Source: Bacteroidota bacterium
GTDB lineage: Bacteria; Bacteroidota; Bacteroidia; Cytophagales; Cyclobacteriaceae
Assembly: GCA_018267275.1 (NCBI GenBank)
Contig: JAFDYV010000009.1
Coordinates: 483,980-547,979, forward strand
Reading direction: 5' to 3'
Length of the DNA stretch: 64,000 nt
In this document: positions 9,620 through 18,410 of the stretch, piece by piece
How the letters are laid out: every line of letters begins with the position of its first letter
How positions within the stretch are numbered: position 1 is the stretch's first letter
The notes under the pieces: generated by a model
What the model was told of the DNA's origin: nothing
Databases searched by the model: none
Seen by the model: the letters and a program-made list of their open reading frames with translations, nothing else
Translations under genes and position numbers: made by a program

Positions 9620-9644
9620 GCGCAGGTGGTGTGCCGCACTGCGC
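9620..9644. terminator. Hairpin between convergent genes
   Basis: A 6-bp GC stem (GCGCAG 9620-9625 with CTGCGC 9639-9644) lies in the 33-bp gap between two convergent genes. There is no clear T run on either side, so it is only a possible bidirectional terminator. Confidence 0.35.
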
Positions 9645-9646
9645 AA

Positions 9647-10363
9647 TCACAAACTCATCATATCCTTAAACTTGGCGGCTTGCCTGCGGCTCACTTCTAC
9701 TTTATCACCTCCTTTTAAGCGAACCATCAATCCTCCATTAAACCATGGCTCGATGCCCTCTACCCAACTTAAGTTTACGATGTGCTTCCGGCTGGCGCGG
9801 AAGAACGCACGTTCGTCTAATTTCTCATCCAACGCATTCAGCGATTTATGGATCATGGGCTTGTTGTTGTCGAAATACACTTTGATGTAGTTGCCATCAG
9901 ACTCAAACATGCGCACGGCCGAGAGGCTCACAAACCAGCAGCGCTCGCCATCTTTCACAAATACCTGGTCTTCGAGGCCTAACTTTTTTTCGTTGGCGCG
10001 ACCAGTTTTGGCACGCTCTTTCTCCATCACCTTGTGCACAGCTTCACTCAAGCGCTCCGGTACCACGGGCTTCAACACGTAATCCAGTGCATTTACCTCA
10101 AACGCCTTAAGGGCATATTGATCATAGGCCGTAGTGAATACAACCATTGGCACGGAATCCAATGACTCAAGCAATTGAAAGCCGGTGCGACCCGGCATTT
10201 GAATGTCTAAAAACAATAAGTCCGGATTAAGCTCTTCAATCATCTTCTCGGCTTCATCCGCATTGGCAGCTTCGCCTACCACCTCAATAGATGGATGTGC
10301 TTCCAATAGTTTCATCAGTTCTTTTCGCGCCAAGCGTTCGTCATCAATTACAAGAGCTTTCAT
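9647..10363 (-). CDS. LytTR-family response regulator
   Basis: The 238-residue protein has a receiver domain (VIDDERLARKEL, phospho-acceptor D53 in FLDIQMPG, switch Thr in VFTTAYDQYA, Lys in DYVLKPV) followed by a LytTR DNA-binding domain (about 135-238; FFRASRKHIVNLSWV, VEVSRRQAAKFKDMM). Such regulators bind short direct repeats upstream of target genes. The kinase gene lies 30 bp upstream on the same strand, forming a LytS/LytT-like pair. Confidence 0.93.
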   Translation of the reverse strand: MKALVIDDERLARKELMKLLEAHPSIEVVGEAANADEAEKMIEELNPDLLFLDIQMPGRTGFQLLESLDSVPMVVFTTAYDQYALKAFEVNALDYVLKPVVPERLSEAVHKVMEKERAKTGRANEKKLGLEDQVFVKDGERCWFVSLSAVRMFESDGNYIKVYFDNNKPMIHKSLNALDEKLDERAFFRASRKHIVNLSWVEGIEPWFNGGLMVRLKGGDKVEVSRRQAAKFKDMMSL

Positions 10364-10393
10364 AGAAAGGAGTTAGGGGTCAACAAAATACAG

Positions 10394-11440
10394 TTAGGAG
10401 TTATGCAAATGCGGTATGCTGATTTCAGTCAACACAAAGTTATCTTTTTCGTTGGTGATTTTGAAGTGTGCTGCATTGCCGTACAGCAACTTCAAACGCT
10501 GGATGGTGTTGGCCAGCCCCAATCCGCCCGTGTTCTCTTTGCCATTGAAGTAATGCCCGGTGTTGCGGATGCGAATCTTCAGTTCGTCATCAATAATTCT
10601 AGTAGACACGTGCAGCAGTCCACCTTCTTTTAGTTTTGAAATCCCGTGCTTCACACCATTTTCTACCAGTGTTTGAATCATCAGCGGTGGCACCAAGAAT
10701 TCATTTGAGCCACTGGCAATGTCAAACTCGGTGCGCAGCCGTTCTTCAAAGCGGATGCTCTCCAGACCCAGGTAGTCCTTCACCATCTTCATTTCATCAT
10801 CAAAGTTGATGAGACCTTTGCTCTCGCGCACCAGCGAGTTGCGCAAAATATTTGAAAGTTGGTTGATGGCGAGCTTCGACTTTTCGGGGTTCTCATCTAC
10901 CAATGCCCGGATGCTGTTGAGTGCATTGAAAATAAAATGCGGGTTGAGCTGCGACTTAAGGTTGTTGAGTTCAATTTCTTTTACCGAGGCTTCGTAGCGC
11001 AGCGCGGTGTTATAACGCTCCACGTAAGTGTAAGCAAAATACAATGCGGCCCATAAAAAGAAAATGATTGCATAAAAGAAAGATTGACCCAGAAAAGTGA
11101 ACGGGTCGAACGCCACTTCACGTTTAAACAACCCCAATGGCAGCGACACGGGTATGCGCAGCAAGTACATGATTGCACCCATGACAAATACCGCCAACAC
11201 CACGCGGGGAATGAGTCTTGAAAAACCGAAGTTCAGCCACTTCCATTGAATGATGATGTTTCTGAACATATGCGAAACGAGCAAACAGAACAACGACTCG
11301 TAACCGAGGAAAATGATGCGCTGGGCCTGCACGCCTGCTTTGCCCGATGCAAGTATGGTAGCAGCAATTTGCAACCCTGCGTAAAGCACCCAGCCGCTCA
11401 CCTGCATTGTCCAATACCACCGTTGCTTATTCGTCACCAT
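10394..11440 (-). CDS. LytS/YehU-type sensor histidine kinase
   Basis: This 348-residue kinase has about four transmembrane helices in the first 140 residues and a His_kinase domain of the PF06580 type, with the phospho-acceptor H168 in QLNPHFIFNALNSIRAL. The ATP-binding region follows (PPLMIQTLVENGVKHGI, GGLGLANTIQRLKLLYG). It has no large periplasmic domain, so the stimulus is likely sensed in the membrane. It is co-transcribed with the LytTR regulator downstream. Confidence 0.93.
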   Translation of the reverse strand: MVTNKQRWYWTMQVSGWVLYAGLQIAATILASGKAGVQAQRIIFLGYESLFCLLVSHMFRNIIIQWKWLNFGFSRLIPRVVLAVFVMGAIMYLLRIPVSLPLGLFKREVAFDPFTFLGQSFFYAIIFFLWAALYFAYTYVERYNTALRYEASVKEIELNNLKSQLNPHFIFNALNSIRALVDENPEKSKLAINQLSNILRNSLVRESKGLINFDDEMKMVKDYLGLESIRFEERLRTEFDIASGSNEFLVPPLMIQTLVENGVKHGISKLKEGGLLHVSTRIIDDELKIRIRNTGHYFNGKENTGGLGLANTIQRLKLLYGNAAHFKITNEKDNFVLTEISIPHLHNS

Positions 11441-11506
11441 TTAAGTAGCAAATCTAGAAAATCGCGCAAGAGGTTGGAAGAGGAGTTATGTTAGCGGTAG
11501 ATTGGT

Positions 11507-11851
11507 CTATAGCACAGATTTAATCTCGTTTTCTCCGACAACTAATAGCTTTGATTTATCAAGCATTTGCAAAATCAAATCCCAATTTTTCTCAAAAAAC
11601 AAATGGAGCTGGTGCAAGGTGTAATTTCCAAACTGGAAATGAACAACTTTGGCAGGACGTGGACTGAGGATGCACCTCGTGTAAAAGTCTGAGTCCTTGG
11701 TGAGAATTATTAATTCATTCTCTTGGGCATATTCCCATATTTTTTGATCCGACATCTTGGTGTCTAAATCAGACACGAATTCAAACTCTTCTGTGTGAAA
11801 GTACTTAAAGTACCTCGGCAGATTAACATCAACCAAAAATTTCTTCTTCAA
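11507..11851 (-). CDS. DUF5615 PIN-like protein, toxin-like partner of DUF433
   Basis: This 114-residue protein starts KKFLVDVNLPRYF and contains WEYAQENELIILTKDSDFY, the acidic pattern (D8, D55-region) of DUF5615 proteins, a reduced PIN-domain fold. Its start overlaps the DUF433 stop by 4 bp (ATGA), the usual arrangement of this two-gene module, generally viewed as toxin-antitoxin-like though without strong experimental proof. Members are probably RNases. Confidence 0.85.
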   Translation of the reverse strand: MKKKFLVDVNLPRYFKYFHTEEFEFVSDLDTKMSDQKIWEYAQENELIILTKDSDFYTRCILSPRPAKVVHFQFGNYTLHQLHLFFEKNWDLILQMLDKSKLLVVGENEIKSVL

Positions 11852-12084
11852 GCAGAGATTTTGAAAATCGCTTTATCCATGTCCACAGCAAGAGACGCGT
11901 AGTGTATACAGGCATAGATGTCCTCCCGTTGGAGGTAAGGATAGGCTTTCAACAAATTTTCGATGGTTTCGCCCGCTGCAAGAAAATCTAAGACTGTCTT
12001 CACAGTAATTCTCATCCCTCGCACAACGGGTTTACCATTGCAAATTTGTGGATCAATGGTGATTCTGTCGATCAGACTTTCCAT
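11848..12084 (-). CDS. DUF433 domain protein, antitoxin-like
   Basis: This 78-residue protein has the signature IDPQICNGKPVVRGMRITV and VLDFLAAGETIENLLKAYP of DUF433, with a helix-turn-helix-like core. DUF433 proteins pair with DUF5615 (VapBC-like modules); the overlap with the following gene supports co-translation. By analogy it would bind DNA and neutralise the PIN-like partner. Confidence 0.88.
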   Translation of the reverse strand: MESLIDRITIDPQICNGKPVVRGMRITVKTVLDFLAAGETIENLLKAYPYLQREDIYACIHYASLAVDMDKAIFKISA

Positions 12085-12118
12085 AAGTCAAATATACGAG
12101 CTTTTTCAGCATCTGGGA

Positions 12119-14968
12119 TTATGATGCCAACTCCCCCTTCAAAAACTTGCCTGTAAAACTCGCGGGATTTTTTGCCACCACTTCAGGCGTGCCTTTCGCA
12201 ATGATGCGGCCACCGCCTGCGCCACCTTCAGGCCCCAGGTCAACAATGTAATCGGCTGATTTGATCACATCCATGTTGTGCTCAATTACCAGCACGGTGT
12301 TTCCTTTGTCCACGAGTTTTTGCAACACATCCAGCAAATGGCTGATGTCTTGAAAATGCAAACCCGTGGTGGGCTCATCTAAAATGTATAAAGTTTTACC
12401 GGTGTCGCGTTTGCTCAGCTCAGTAGCCAACTTTACGCGCTGCGCTTCGCCACCCGAAAGTGTAGTGGCATGTTGACCCAATGAAATATAACCGAGACCT
12501 ACTTCACTCAGGGTTTGTATTTTGCGCAAAATGCGCGGCTGGTTTTCAAAAAATGTTACCGCTTCCTCCACCGTCATGTCCAGCACATCTGAAATAGACT
12601 TGCCTTTGAAGCGCACTTCCAAAGTCTCGCGGTTGTAGCGCTTCCCCTTGCACGTTTCGCACGGCACATACACATCGGGTAAAAATTCCATTTCAATCAA
12701 ACGAAGCCCTGCGCCTTCGCACGTTTCGCAGCGGCCGCCCTTTACATTAAATGAAAATCGGCCTGTTTTATAGCCACGGATTTTCGCCTCCGGCATCTGT
12801 GCAAACAAATCTCGAATATCGGTAAACACACCTGTATAAGTAGCCGGACTTGAGCGGGGTGTGCGGCCAATGGGCGACTGGTCGACTTCAATTACTTTAT
12901 CAATCAGCTTCAACCCTTCTATTTTTTTATAAGGCAACGCTTCTTTGCGCGCATTAAAAAAATGTTGGTTGAGTATCGGGAAAAGTGTTTCATGAATCAA
13001 CGTTGATTTACCGCTTCCTGAAACCCCCGTGATACACGTGAGCGTAGCCAGCGGTATGTGCAAGTCAACGTTCTTCAAATTGTTTCCGGTGGCACCGAGC
13101 AGTGCCAGTTCTTCTCCCGTTCCTTTTCTTCTTTCTTTTGAAAAACGAATACCAATTTCTCCACTGAGGTACTTAGCCGTAGTACTGTTCGATTTTAGAA
13201 ATTGAGCGGGGGTGCCTTCGGCCACAATGCTGCCACCATGCCGCCCCGCACCTGGCCCCACGTCAATAATATAATCTGACTCGAGCATCATTTCTTTGTC
13301 ATGCTCCACCACAATTACAGAGTTACCTAAATCGCGCAAGTCTTTTAGCGCTTTGATGAGTTTGACGTTGTCGCGGGCGTGTAAGCCGATGCTGGGCTCA
13401 TCCAAAATATAAAGAACGCCTACCAGCTGTGTGCCTATTTGGGTGGCCAATCTAATCCGTTGCGCCTCGCCACCACTTAACGTCCGCAATGGCCTGTTCA
13501 GGTGCAGATAATCTAAGCCTACATCTAACAAAAACCCGATGCGCTTGCGTATCTCTTTCAGTACCTCTGCAGCAATTTGATTTTGTTTGTCGCTAAGGCG
13601 CGCCTCCAACCCGTCAAACCATTTCTTTAAATCTGAAATGTTAAGGTTTGCGAGTTCGGCAATATTTTTATCATCGATTTTGAAATGCAGCGATTCTTTT
13701 TTCAGTCTCGCTCCGTGGCACTCGGGGCAAACCTTGGTGATGGTAAAGTCGTCTACCCATTTTTTAATGGCGTCACTGCCTTCGTCTTTTTGCTTTTGTA
13801 AAAAGTTGACAATCCCTTCAAACTTGGTGTTCCATTCGGTACCGGGGTATTTTACGGAAGCTACTGCCACGGGTTCGTCATCGCCATACAGCAAAACCTT
13901 GAGCGCTTCTTTGGGAATATCTTTTATAGGCGTGGTGAGTGTGAGCTTATACCGTTTCAGGATGGCTTCGATCTTTTTGAAAATCCAGATGTCGCGGTAT
14001 TCGCCCAGAGGCAAGATACCGCCACGGCTAATGCTTAACTTTTTATCGGGGATCACCGACTCTTCGGTGATTTCTTCAATTTCTCCCAACCCATTGCACG
14101 CAGGGCACGCACCATACGGAGAGTTGAACGAAAAATTATTGGGTGCAGGCTCATCATACGATAAACCCGTTTTCGGATCCATCAAAAATTTTGAGAAGTG
14201 CTGCACTTTACCGTTTTCCGGCAAGAGCATGATTACACCTTTACCTTCTTTTAAAGCCGCGTTTACGGATTGCCCAATGCGATAACGGTCTTTGGCATCG
14301 GGCACGATGCGGTCGATCACTACTTCAATGTCGTGTATCTTAAACCGGTCGAGCTGCATCTTGGGCGTGATGTCTTGCAGCTCACCATCCACGCGCACTT
14401 TTGTGTAGCCTTGTTTTCGTATTTGAACAAACAACTCGCGGTAGTGTCCCTTGCGCCCTTTGATAACAGGTGCCATCACAATTAACTTCTTGCCGCTAAA
14501 ATTATTGATGATGGCATCCAAGATTTGCTCTTCACTTTGGCGCACCATCTTTTCGCCTGTGAGGTAAGAGAAGGCCTCACCTGCACGTGCATACAACAAG
14601 CGCATGAAATCATAAATCTCGGTAACGGTGCCTACGGTAGAGCGCGGATTGCGCGAAGTAGTTTTTTGTTCAATGGAAATAACTGGGCTCAGCCCGTTGA
14701 TTTTGTCTACATCGGGTCGCTCCAGGTTTCCAATAAAACTGCGCGCGTAGGCAGAAAAGCTTTCCATGTACCTCCGCTGGCCCTCGGCATAAATGGTATC
14801 AAAGGCCAATGACGATTTTCCGCTACCGCTGATGCCGGTGAGTACCACCAGTTTGTTTCTAGGGAATGAAACGCTGATGTTCTTGAGGTTATGCTCGCGC
14901 GCACCAATAATTTCTATGAATTCGTGGCCGGAGAGGTCTACGTTTTTTTGTGATGATGATTTGGACAT
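12119..14968 (-). CDS. uvrA: Excinuclease ABC subunit UvrA
   Basis: This protein of about 949 residues has two ABC ATPase modules, each with a Walker A (GISGSGKSSLAFDT and GVSGSGKSTLIHETL), LSGGEAQR signatures and DEP motifs, plus zinc-binding pairs CPACNGLG/CPECHGARL and CETCEGAGL/CETCKGKRY. UvrA finds helix-distorting DNA lesions and loads UvrB in nucleotide excision repair. The open frame extends upstream to 15001, but the start at 14968 (MSKSSSQKNVDLSG) fits family length better; the upstream 11 residues (MRACTFCKLAS) look non-coding. Neighbours do not suggest an operon. Confidence 0.96.
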   Translation of the reverse strand: MSKSSSQKNVDLSGHEFIEIIGAREHNLKNISVSFPRNKLVVLTGISGSGKSSLAFDTIYAEGQRRYMESFSAYARSFIGNLERPDVDKINGLSPVISIEQKTTSRNPRSTVGTVTEIYDFMRLLYARAGEAFSYLTGEKMVRQSEEQILDAIINNFSGKKLIVMAPVIKGRKGHYRELFVQIRKQGYTKVRVDGELQDITPKMQLDRFKIHDIEVVIDRIVPDAKDRYRIGQSVNAALKEGKGVIMLLPENGKVQHFSKFLMDPKTGLSYDEPAPNNFSFNSPYGACPACNGLGEIEEITEESVIPDKKLSISRGGILPLGEYRDIWIFKKIEAILKRYKLTLTTPIKDIPKEALKVLLYGDDEPVAVASVKYPGTEWNTKFEGIVNFLQKQKDEGSDAIKKWVDDFTITKVCPECHGARLKKESLHFKIDDKNIAELANLNISDLKKWFDGLEARLSDKQNQIAAEVLKEIRKRIGFLLDVGLDYLHLNRPLRTLSGGEAQRIRLATQIGTQLVGVLYILDEPSIGLHARDNVKLIKALKDLRDLGNSVIVVEHDKEMMLESDYIIDVGPGAGRHGGSIVAEGTPAQFLKSNSTTAKYLSGEIGIRFSKERRKGTGEELALLGATGNNLKNVDLHIPLATLTCITGVSGSGKSTLIHETLFPILNQHFFNARKEALPYKKIEGLKLIDKVIEVDQSPIGRTPRSSPATYTGVFTDIRDLFAQMPEAKIRGYKTGRFSFNVKGGRCETCEGAGLRLIEMEFLPDVYVPCETCKGKRYNRETLEVRFKGKSISDVLDMTVEEAVTFFENQPRILRKIQTLSEVGLGYISLGQHATTLSGGEAQRVKLATELSKRDTGKTLYILDEPTTGLHFQDISHLLDVLQKLVDKGNTVLVIEHNMDVIKSADYIVDLGPEGGAGGGRIIAKGTPEVVAKNPASFTGKFLKGELAS

Positions 14969-15029
14969 GGAAGCTAGCTTGCAGAAAGTGCAAGCGCGCA
15001 AGCTACAAGATTTTGAGAAATTAAGTCAG

Positions 15030-15566
15030 TTAAAATTCGAATTCTGCGTTGAGCAATGGAGACCGAATCTTACCGATTTCTTCGCTGATTCTATTGTATA
15101 AGTTATTGTTCAACGCAAAGCCCAAAGCAAGCTTCGTATCGGGGTCTACTATCCAATACTCTTGGACGCCAAATTTTTCGTACAGGTTTTTCTTCTTGGT
15201 CAAGTCATATTCTTTATTGCTCGGAGACAGCACCTCAACAATCAAATCAGGCACCCCGATAAAATTCCCATGCGTTTCTATTTTACCTGCATTGGATGCC
15301 AGCACTATGAATATGTCTGGCTGTACTGCATTTTGCTTCTTATCCAAGTAAACATCAAAAGGGGCATAAAAAACAAACCCACGGCCTGCTTCTTCAATCA
15401 GCTTGTCAAAACTCTTTGCAATCTTTTTCGCTGTTTTAAAGTGACTGGTATTTGGTGCGGGTGACATAAAAAGTTGATTATCGATGAGTTCTGCCAAGGT
15501 GCCTTCCGGCAACATTTCGTAAACCTCCATCATCGTTCTAGGTGGGCTGCCAATCGTGATTTCCAT
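15030..15566 (-). CDS. Uma2 family (DUF820) PD-(D/E)XK nuclease-fold protein
   Basis: This 178-residue protein shows the Uma2 order: MEVYEMLPEGTLAELIDNQLFMSPAP, VQPDIFIV (D84), GVPDLIVEVLSPSNKEYD (D107, E111) and LYEKFGVQEYWIVDP. The fold is that of PD-(D/E)XK nucleases. Uma2 proteins are widespread and often multi-copy; their role is not established. It lies alone upstream of uvrA with a 61-bp gap. Confidence 0.9.
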   Translation of the reverse strand: MEITIGSPPRTMMEVYEMLPEGTLAELIDNQLFMSPAPNTSHFKTAKKIAKSFDKLIEEAGRGFVFYAPFDVYLDKKQNAVQPDIFIVLASNAGKIETHGNFIGVPDLIVEVLSPSNKEYDLTKKKNLYEKFGVQEYWIVDPDTKLALGFALNNNLYNRISEEIGKIRSPLLNAEFEF

Positions 15567-15657
15567 GGTATAAAGTTAGCAAATTTTCGATTTTTGTTTC
15601 CATGCCCCGCTGTTGCCTCGTCAGCAAAATATTTTTGTCTTAACTTCGTTGCTTAGA

Positions 15658-16473
15658 ATGATGAAGTTTTCTGCCGTTGCAATATTGCTAACCTGTGCAA
15701 GCGCACTTTTCGCGCAAAAGCCAGAGCCCAAACGCGAGGAGGGCCAATTTACCTTTGACACAGACAAGCCTTTTACGGTGCTGGATTTATACCAGCAGAT
15801 GGAAGAGCCCATCGTTACCAAAAAAAAGAAACCAAAACCAAAAGTTTTTTATGGGATCAAAACCAAGAAAGGTTTTACGCGCAAGGGCTATGGCGACCGT
15901 GTGGTGCTTGAGTTGTTTTACAAGCTGAAAAAATCTGAACCAGCCAACACCTTTGCAAGAGACATTTATTGGTTCGACTACGCGAGGCGCGAAGTTAGAC
16001 GAACGGAAAAATTTGACCCCAAAAAAGGAGTGCTACTGCACGGACCTTACAAAAGAATGGTGGGCACCGCGCTGATTGAAGAAGGCATTTTTTACAAGGG
16101 AACAAAACATGGCCGATGGATGCGCTACGATCGGCAAGATTTGCTGGAGGACAAAGAAAAGTATTACAAAGGCTGGCCGAAAGAAACACTGATTACCTAC
16201 TATGACCCTGCGGAGCGAAAGAAAATCAAAGAGATAACACCCGTTGAGTACGGAGAGAAAGAAGGTTTTTATTATTTACTACATGAAAACGGACAAGTAG
16301 CGGTGCGTGGTGAATACCGTTTCAACGAAAAAGTAGGCGACTGGATTGAAAACTACCCCAACGGTAAACGCAAGCGCATCATCACCTATGCCAAAGAACC
16401 GTTCGACAAGGAAACAAAGCCTTATTTGCGCAAAGAGTGGGACGAGAAAGGAAAAGAAATTTATTCGAAATAA
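15658..16473 (+). CDS. Secreted MORN-variant (YwqK-like) repeat protein
   Basis: The chosen start gives a signal peptide (MMKFSAVAILLTCASALFAQ); an upstream in-frame ATG at 15613 would bury it. The mature part has short repeats of the YwqK/MORN-variant type (LLHGPYKRMVG, GTKHGRWMRYD, EYGEKEGFYYLLHENGQV, NEKVGDWIENYPNGKRK). In databases this repeat is often called an antitoxin, but here the protein is exported and has no toxin neighbour, so a structural or periplasmic role is more likely. Function unknown. Confidence 0.75.
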   Translation: MMKFSAVAILLTCASALFAQKPEPKREEGQFTFDTDKPFTVLDLYQQMEEPIVTKKKKPKPKVFYGIKTKKGFTRKGYGDRVVLELFYKLKKSEPANTFARDIYWFDYARREVRRTEKFDPKKGVLLHGPYKRMVGTALIEEGIFYKGTKHGRWMRYDRQDLLEDKEKYYKGWPKETLITYYDPAERKKIKEITPVEYGEKEGFYYLLHENGQVAVRGEYRFNEKVGDWIENYPNGKRKRIITYAKEPFDKETKPYLRKEWDEKGKEIYSK

Positions 16474-16562
16474 GGCTGGCACTCCGCTCGGGACCGAGGT
16501 TGCCCGCTAATTCCAAAACAACCGCCCGCCTTTTTGGGTTTTAGCTTACAAGAACCACCACC

Positions 16563-17657
16563 ATGCACTCTCTCAGGTTTTTTATCTGTTTTGCTTTTTT
16601 CTCCGTTTGCGCACGTGCGCAAGACACACTCAACACAAAGCCGGCTTTTAGTTACTCGCTATTTGCGAATTACGGTTTCATTTTCGCACACTCGCAAGAC
16701 GTTGAAAACACCGCCAACTCATTTCCACGAGGCATTACCGCCACGCTCAACTGGCAGCGCACCGACAAACAAATTCTAGACCAATACAACTGCTTTCCGA
16801 GGCATAGTTTGCTGGTGGGTTTTTATGATTTTGACAACGCTGTGCTGGGCCGGGGGTTGAACCTCGCCTATTCACTAGAGCCACACTTTATGATGACGCA
16901 GCGGCTGAGCTTTTATCCAAAGGTTTCCATTGGTGCTGCTTTTCTTTCAAATCCCAACGACCCCATAAAAAATCCAACCAACAACTCGTACAGCTTACCC
17001 GTGAGTGCTTATCTGGCGCTAGGGGTTGGCTTGCGTTGGCAGTTCTCCCCTACGTGGGCGATGAATATCAATGCAGAATACCAACACGTATCCAACGGTG
17101 GCTTGCGCGAACCGAACAAAGGAATCAATTGGCCGACCATGGGGTTGGGCGTTGAGTTCTCTCCAATGAATTTAGCGTTGAAAAAATTTGTGCGCACGCG
17201 CGAGAACAATGAATCGTTCAAACAAAGGCGCATGGACATTGTGTTGCTGGCCGTAGTAAAGGGTGGCGACTTCAGTGGCGAGCGCAGGTACTACCCGATT
17301 TCGGGTGCCAACTTTACCGCCAGTTGGCAAGTGAGCAGACTGCATGCGTGGACTGTGGGCACGGAGTTCTACCACGATCAATTTATGCAGGAGCGCATAG
17401 CTTCAACCGGAAACACAGTGAATGGATACCGCGGGGGCTTTTTGGCAGGACACGAGTTTTTGCTGGGCAAGTTTATTTTCAGCCAGCAGTTGGGCATTTA
17501 TTGGCTTGGACAAAACAACAATGACTTGGTGTATCACCGTTGGGGCTTGAATTACTACATCTTACCTCATTGGGCCGTAGGTGTAAACCTGCGTGCACAT
17601 AAACAGGTTGCAGATTTCACCGATGTGCGGGTGACGTATTCGTTTGGGAAGAAATAA
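16563..17657 (+). CDS. PagL-like acyloxyacyl hydrolase (lipid A deacylase family), outer membrane
   Basis: This 364-residue protein has a signal peptide (FFICFAFFSVCARAQ) and beta-barrel character. It carries the PagL-type active-site block YQHVSNGGLREPNKGIN with H175 and S177. The glutamate that completes the PagL triad 14 residues after the His is not at that position here (N189), as I read it. PagL removes the 3-O acyl chain from lipid A. The C-terminal 170 residues extend beyond PagL and look like further barrel strands. It converges on lptB with no gap. Confidence 0.8.
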   Translation: MHSLRFFICFAFFSVCARAQDTLNTKPAFSYSLFANYGFIFAHSQDVENTANSFPRGITATLNWQRTDKQILDQYNCFPRHSLLVGFYDFDNAVLGRGLNLAYSLEPHFMMTQRLSFYPKVSIGAAFLSNPNDPIKNPTNNSYSLPVSAYLALGVGLRWQFSPTWAMNINAEYQHVSNGGLREPNKGINWPTMGLGVEFSPMNLALKKFVRTRENNESFKQRRMDIVLLAVVKGGDFSGERRYYPISGANFTASWQVSRLHAWTVGTEFYHDQFMQERIASTGNTVNGYRGGFLAGHEFLLGKFIFSQQLGIYWLGQNNNDLVYHRWGLNYYILPHWAVGVNLRAHKQVADFTDVRVTYSFGKK

Positions 17658-18404
17658 CTACTTGACTTCTGTAACAGGCGCCCGCCTCAATTGGAAATTC
17701 TGACCTAAATACACTTTGCGCACGAGCGGGTCGTCTGCTAATTCTTGCGCGGTACCTGCCTTAAAGAGTTTTCCCTCCACCATCAAATACGCGCGGTCCG
17801 TAATAGCGAGTGTTTCGTCCACGTTGTGGTCGCTGATGATGATGCCAATATTTTTCTTTTTCAGCTTTGCCACAATACCTTGAATTTCTTCTACCGCAAT
17901 TGGGTCAACACCGGCAAAGGGTTCATCTAACAATACGAAAGCCGGGTCAACGGCCAATGCCCGCGCAATTTCCGTGCGCCTGCGCTCTCCCCCCGACAGC
18001 ACCATGCCCAAATTTTTCCGCACGTGCGTTAAGCTGAATTCTTCCAGCAACGATTCGACTTTTTGTTTTCTATCTGCCGGTGACATGTCGCGCATCTCTA
18101 AAGGTGCCAAAATGTTTTCTTCTACCGTGAGCCCGCGGAAAACGGAAGCCTCTTGCGCCAAATATCCAATGCCCCGCTTAGCGCGCTGGTACATGGGCAA
18201 ATCAGTAATGTTGTCATCGTTGAGAAAGATGTTGCCTTCATTGGGTTTGATTAAACCCACGATCATATAAAAGCTGGTGGTCTTGCCTGCTCCATTGGGC
18301 CCGAGCAGACCCACAATCTCACCCTGCTGCACTTGTACCGACACCTTGTTCACCACGGTGCGCTTCTTGTATTTCTTTACCAGGTTTTCTGAACGTAGAA
18401 TCAT
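17658..18404 (-). CDS. lptB: LPS export ABC transporter ATP-binding protein LptB
   Basis: This 248-residue ATPase has Walker A GPNGAGKTT (35-43), Q-loop, signature LSGGERRRTEIARALA, Walker B FVLLDEPFAGVDP and the LptB-typical IISDHNVDETLAITDRAYLM. LptB powers LptFG to extract lipopolysaccharide from the inner membrane. It is separated from recJ by 6 bp on the same strand and probably shares its transcript. Confidence 0.95.
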   Translation of the reverse strand: MILRSENLVKKYKKRTVVNKVSVQVQQGEIVGLLGPNGAGKTTSFYMIVGLIKPNEGNIFLNDDNITDLPMYQRAKRGIGYLAQEASVFRGLTVEENILAPLEMRDMSPADRKQKVESLLEEFSLTHVRKNLGMVLSGGERRRTEIARALAVDPAFVLLDEPFAGVDPIAVEEIQGIVAKLKKKNIGIIISDHNVDETLAITDRAYLMVEGKLFKAGTAQELADDPLVRKVYLGQNFQLRRAPVTEVK

Positions 18405-18410
18405 TGCCTT

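Noticed and set aside
12600..14900. Plus-strand open frames inside uvrA
   Set aside because: They are shadows of uvrA; they have no start context or domain, and the minus frame has full UvrA motifs.
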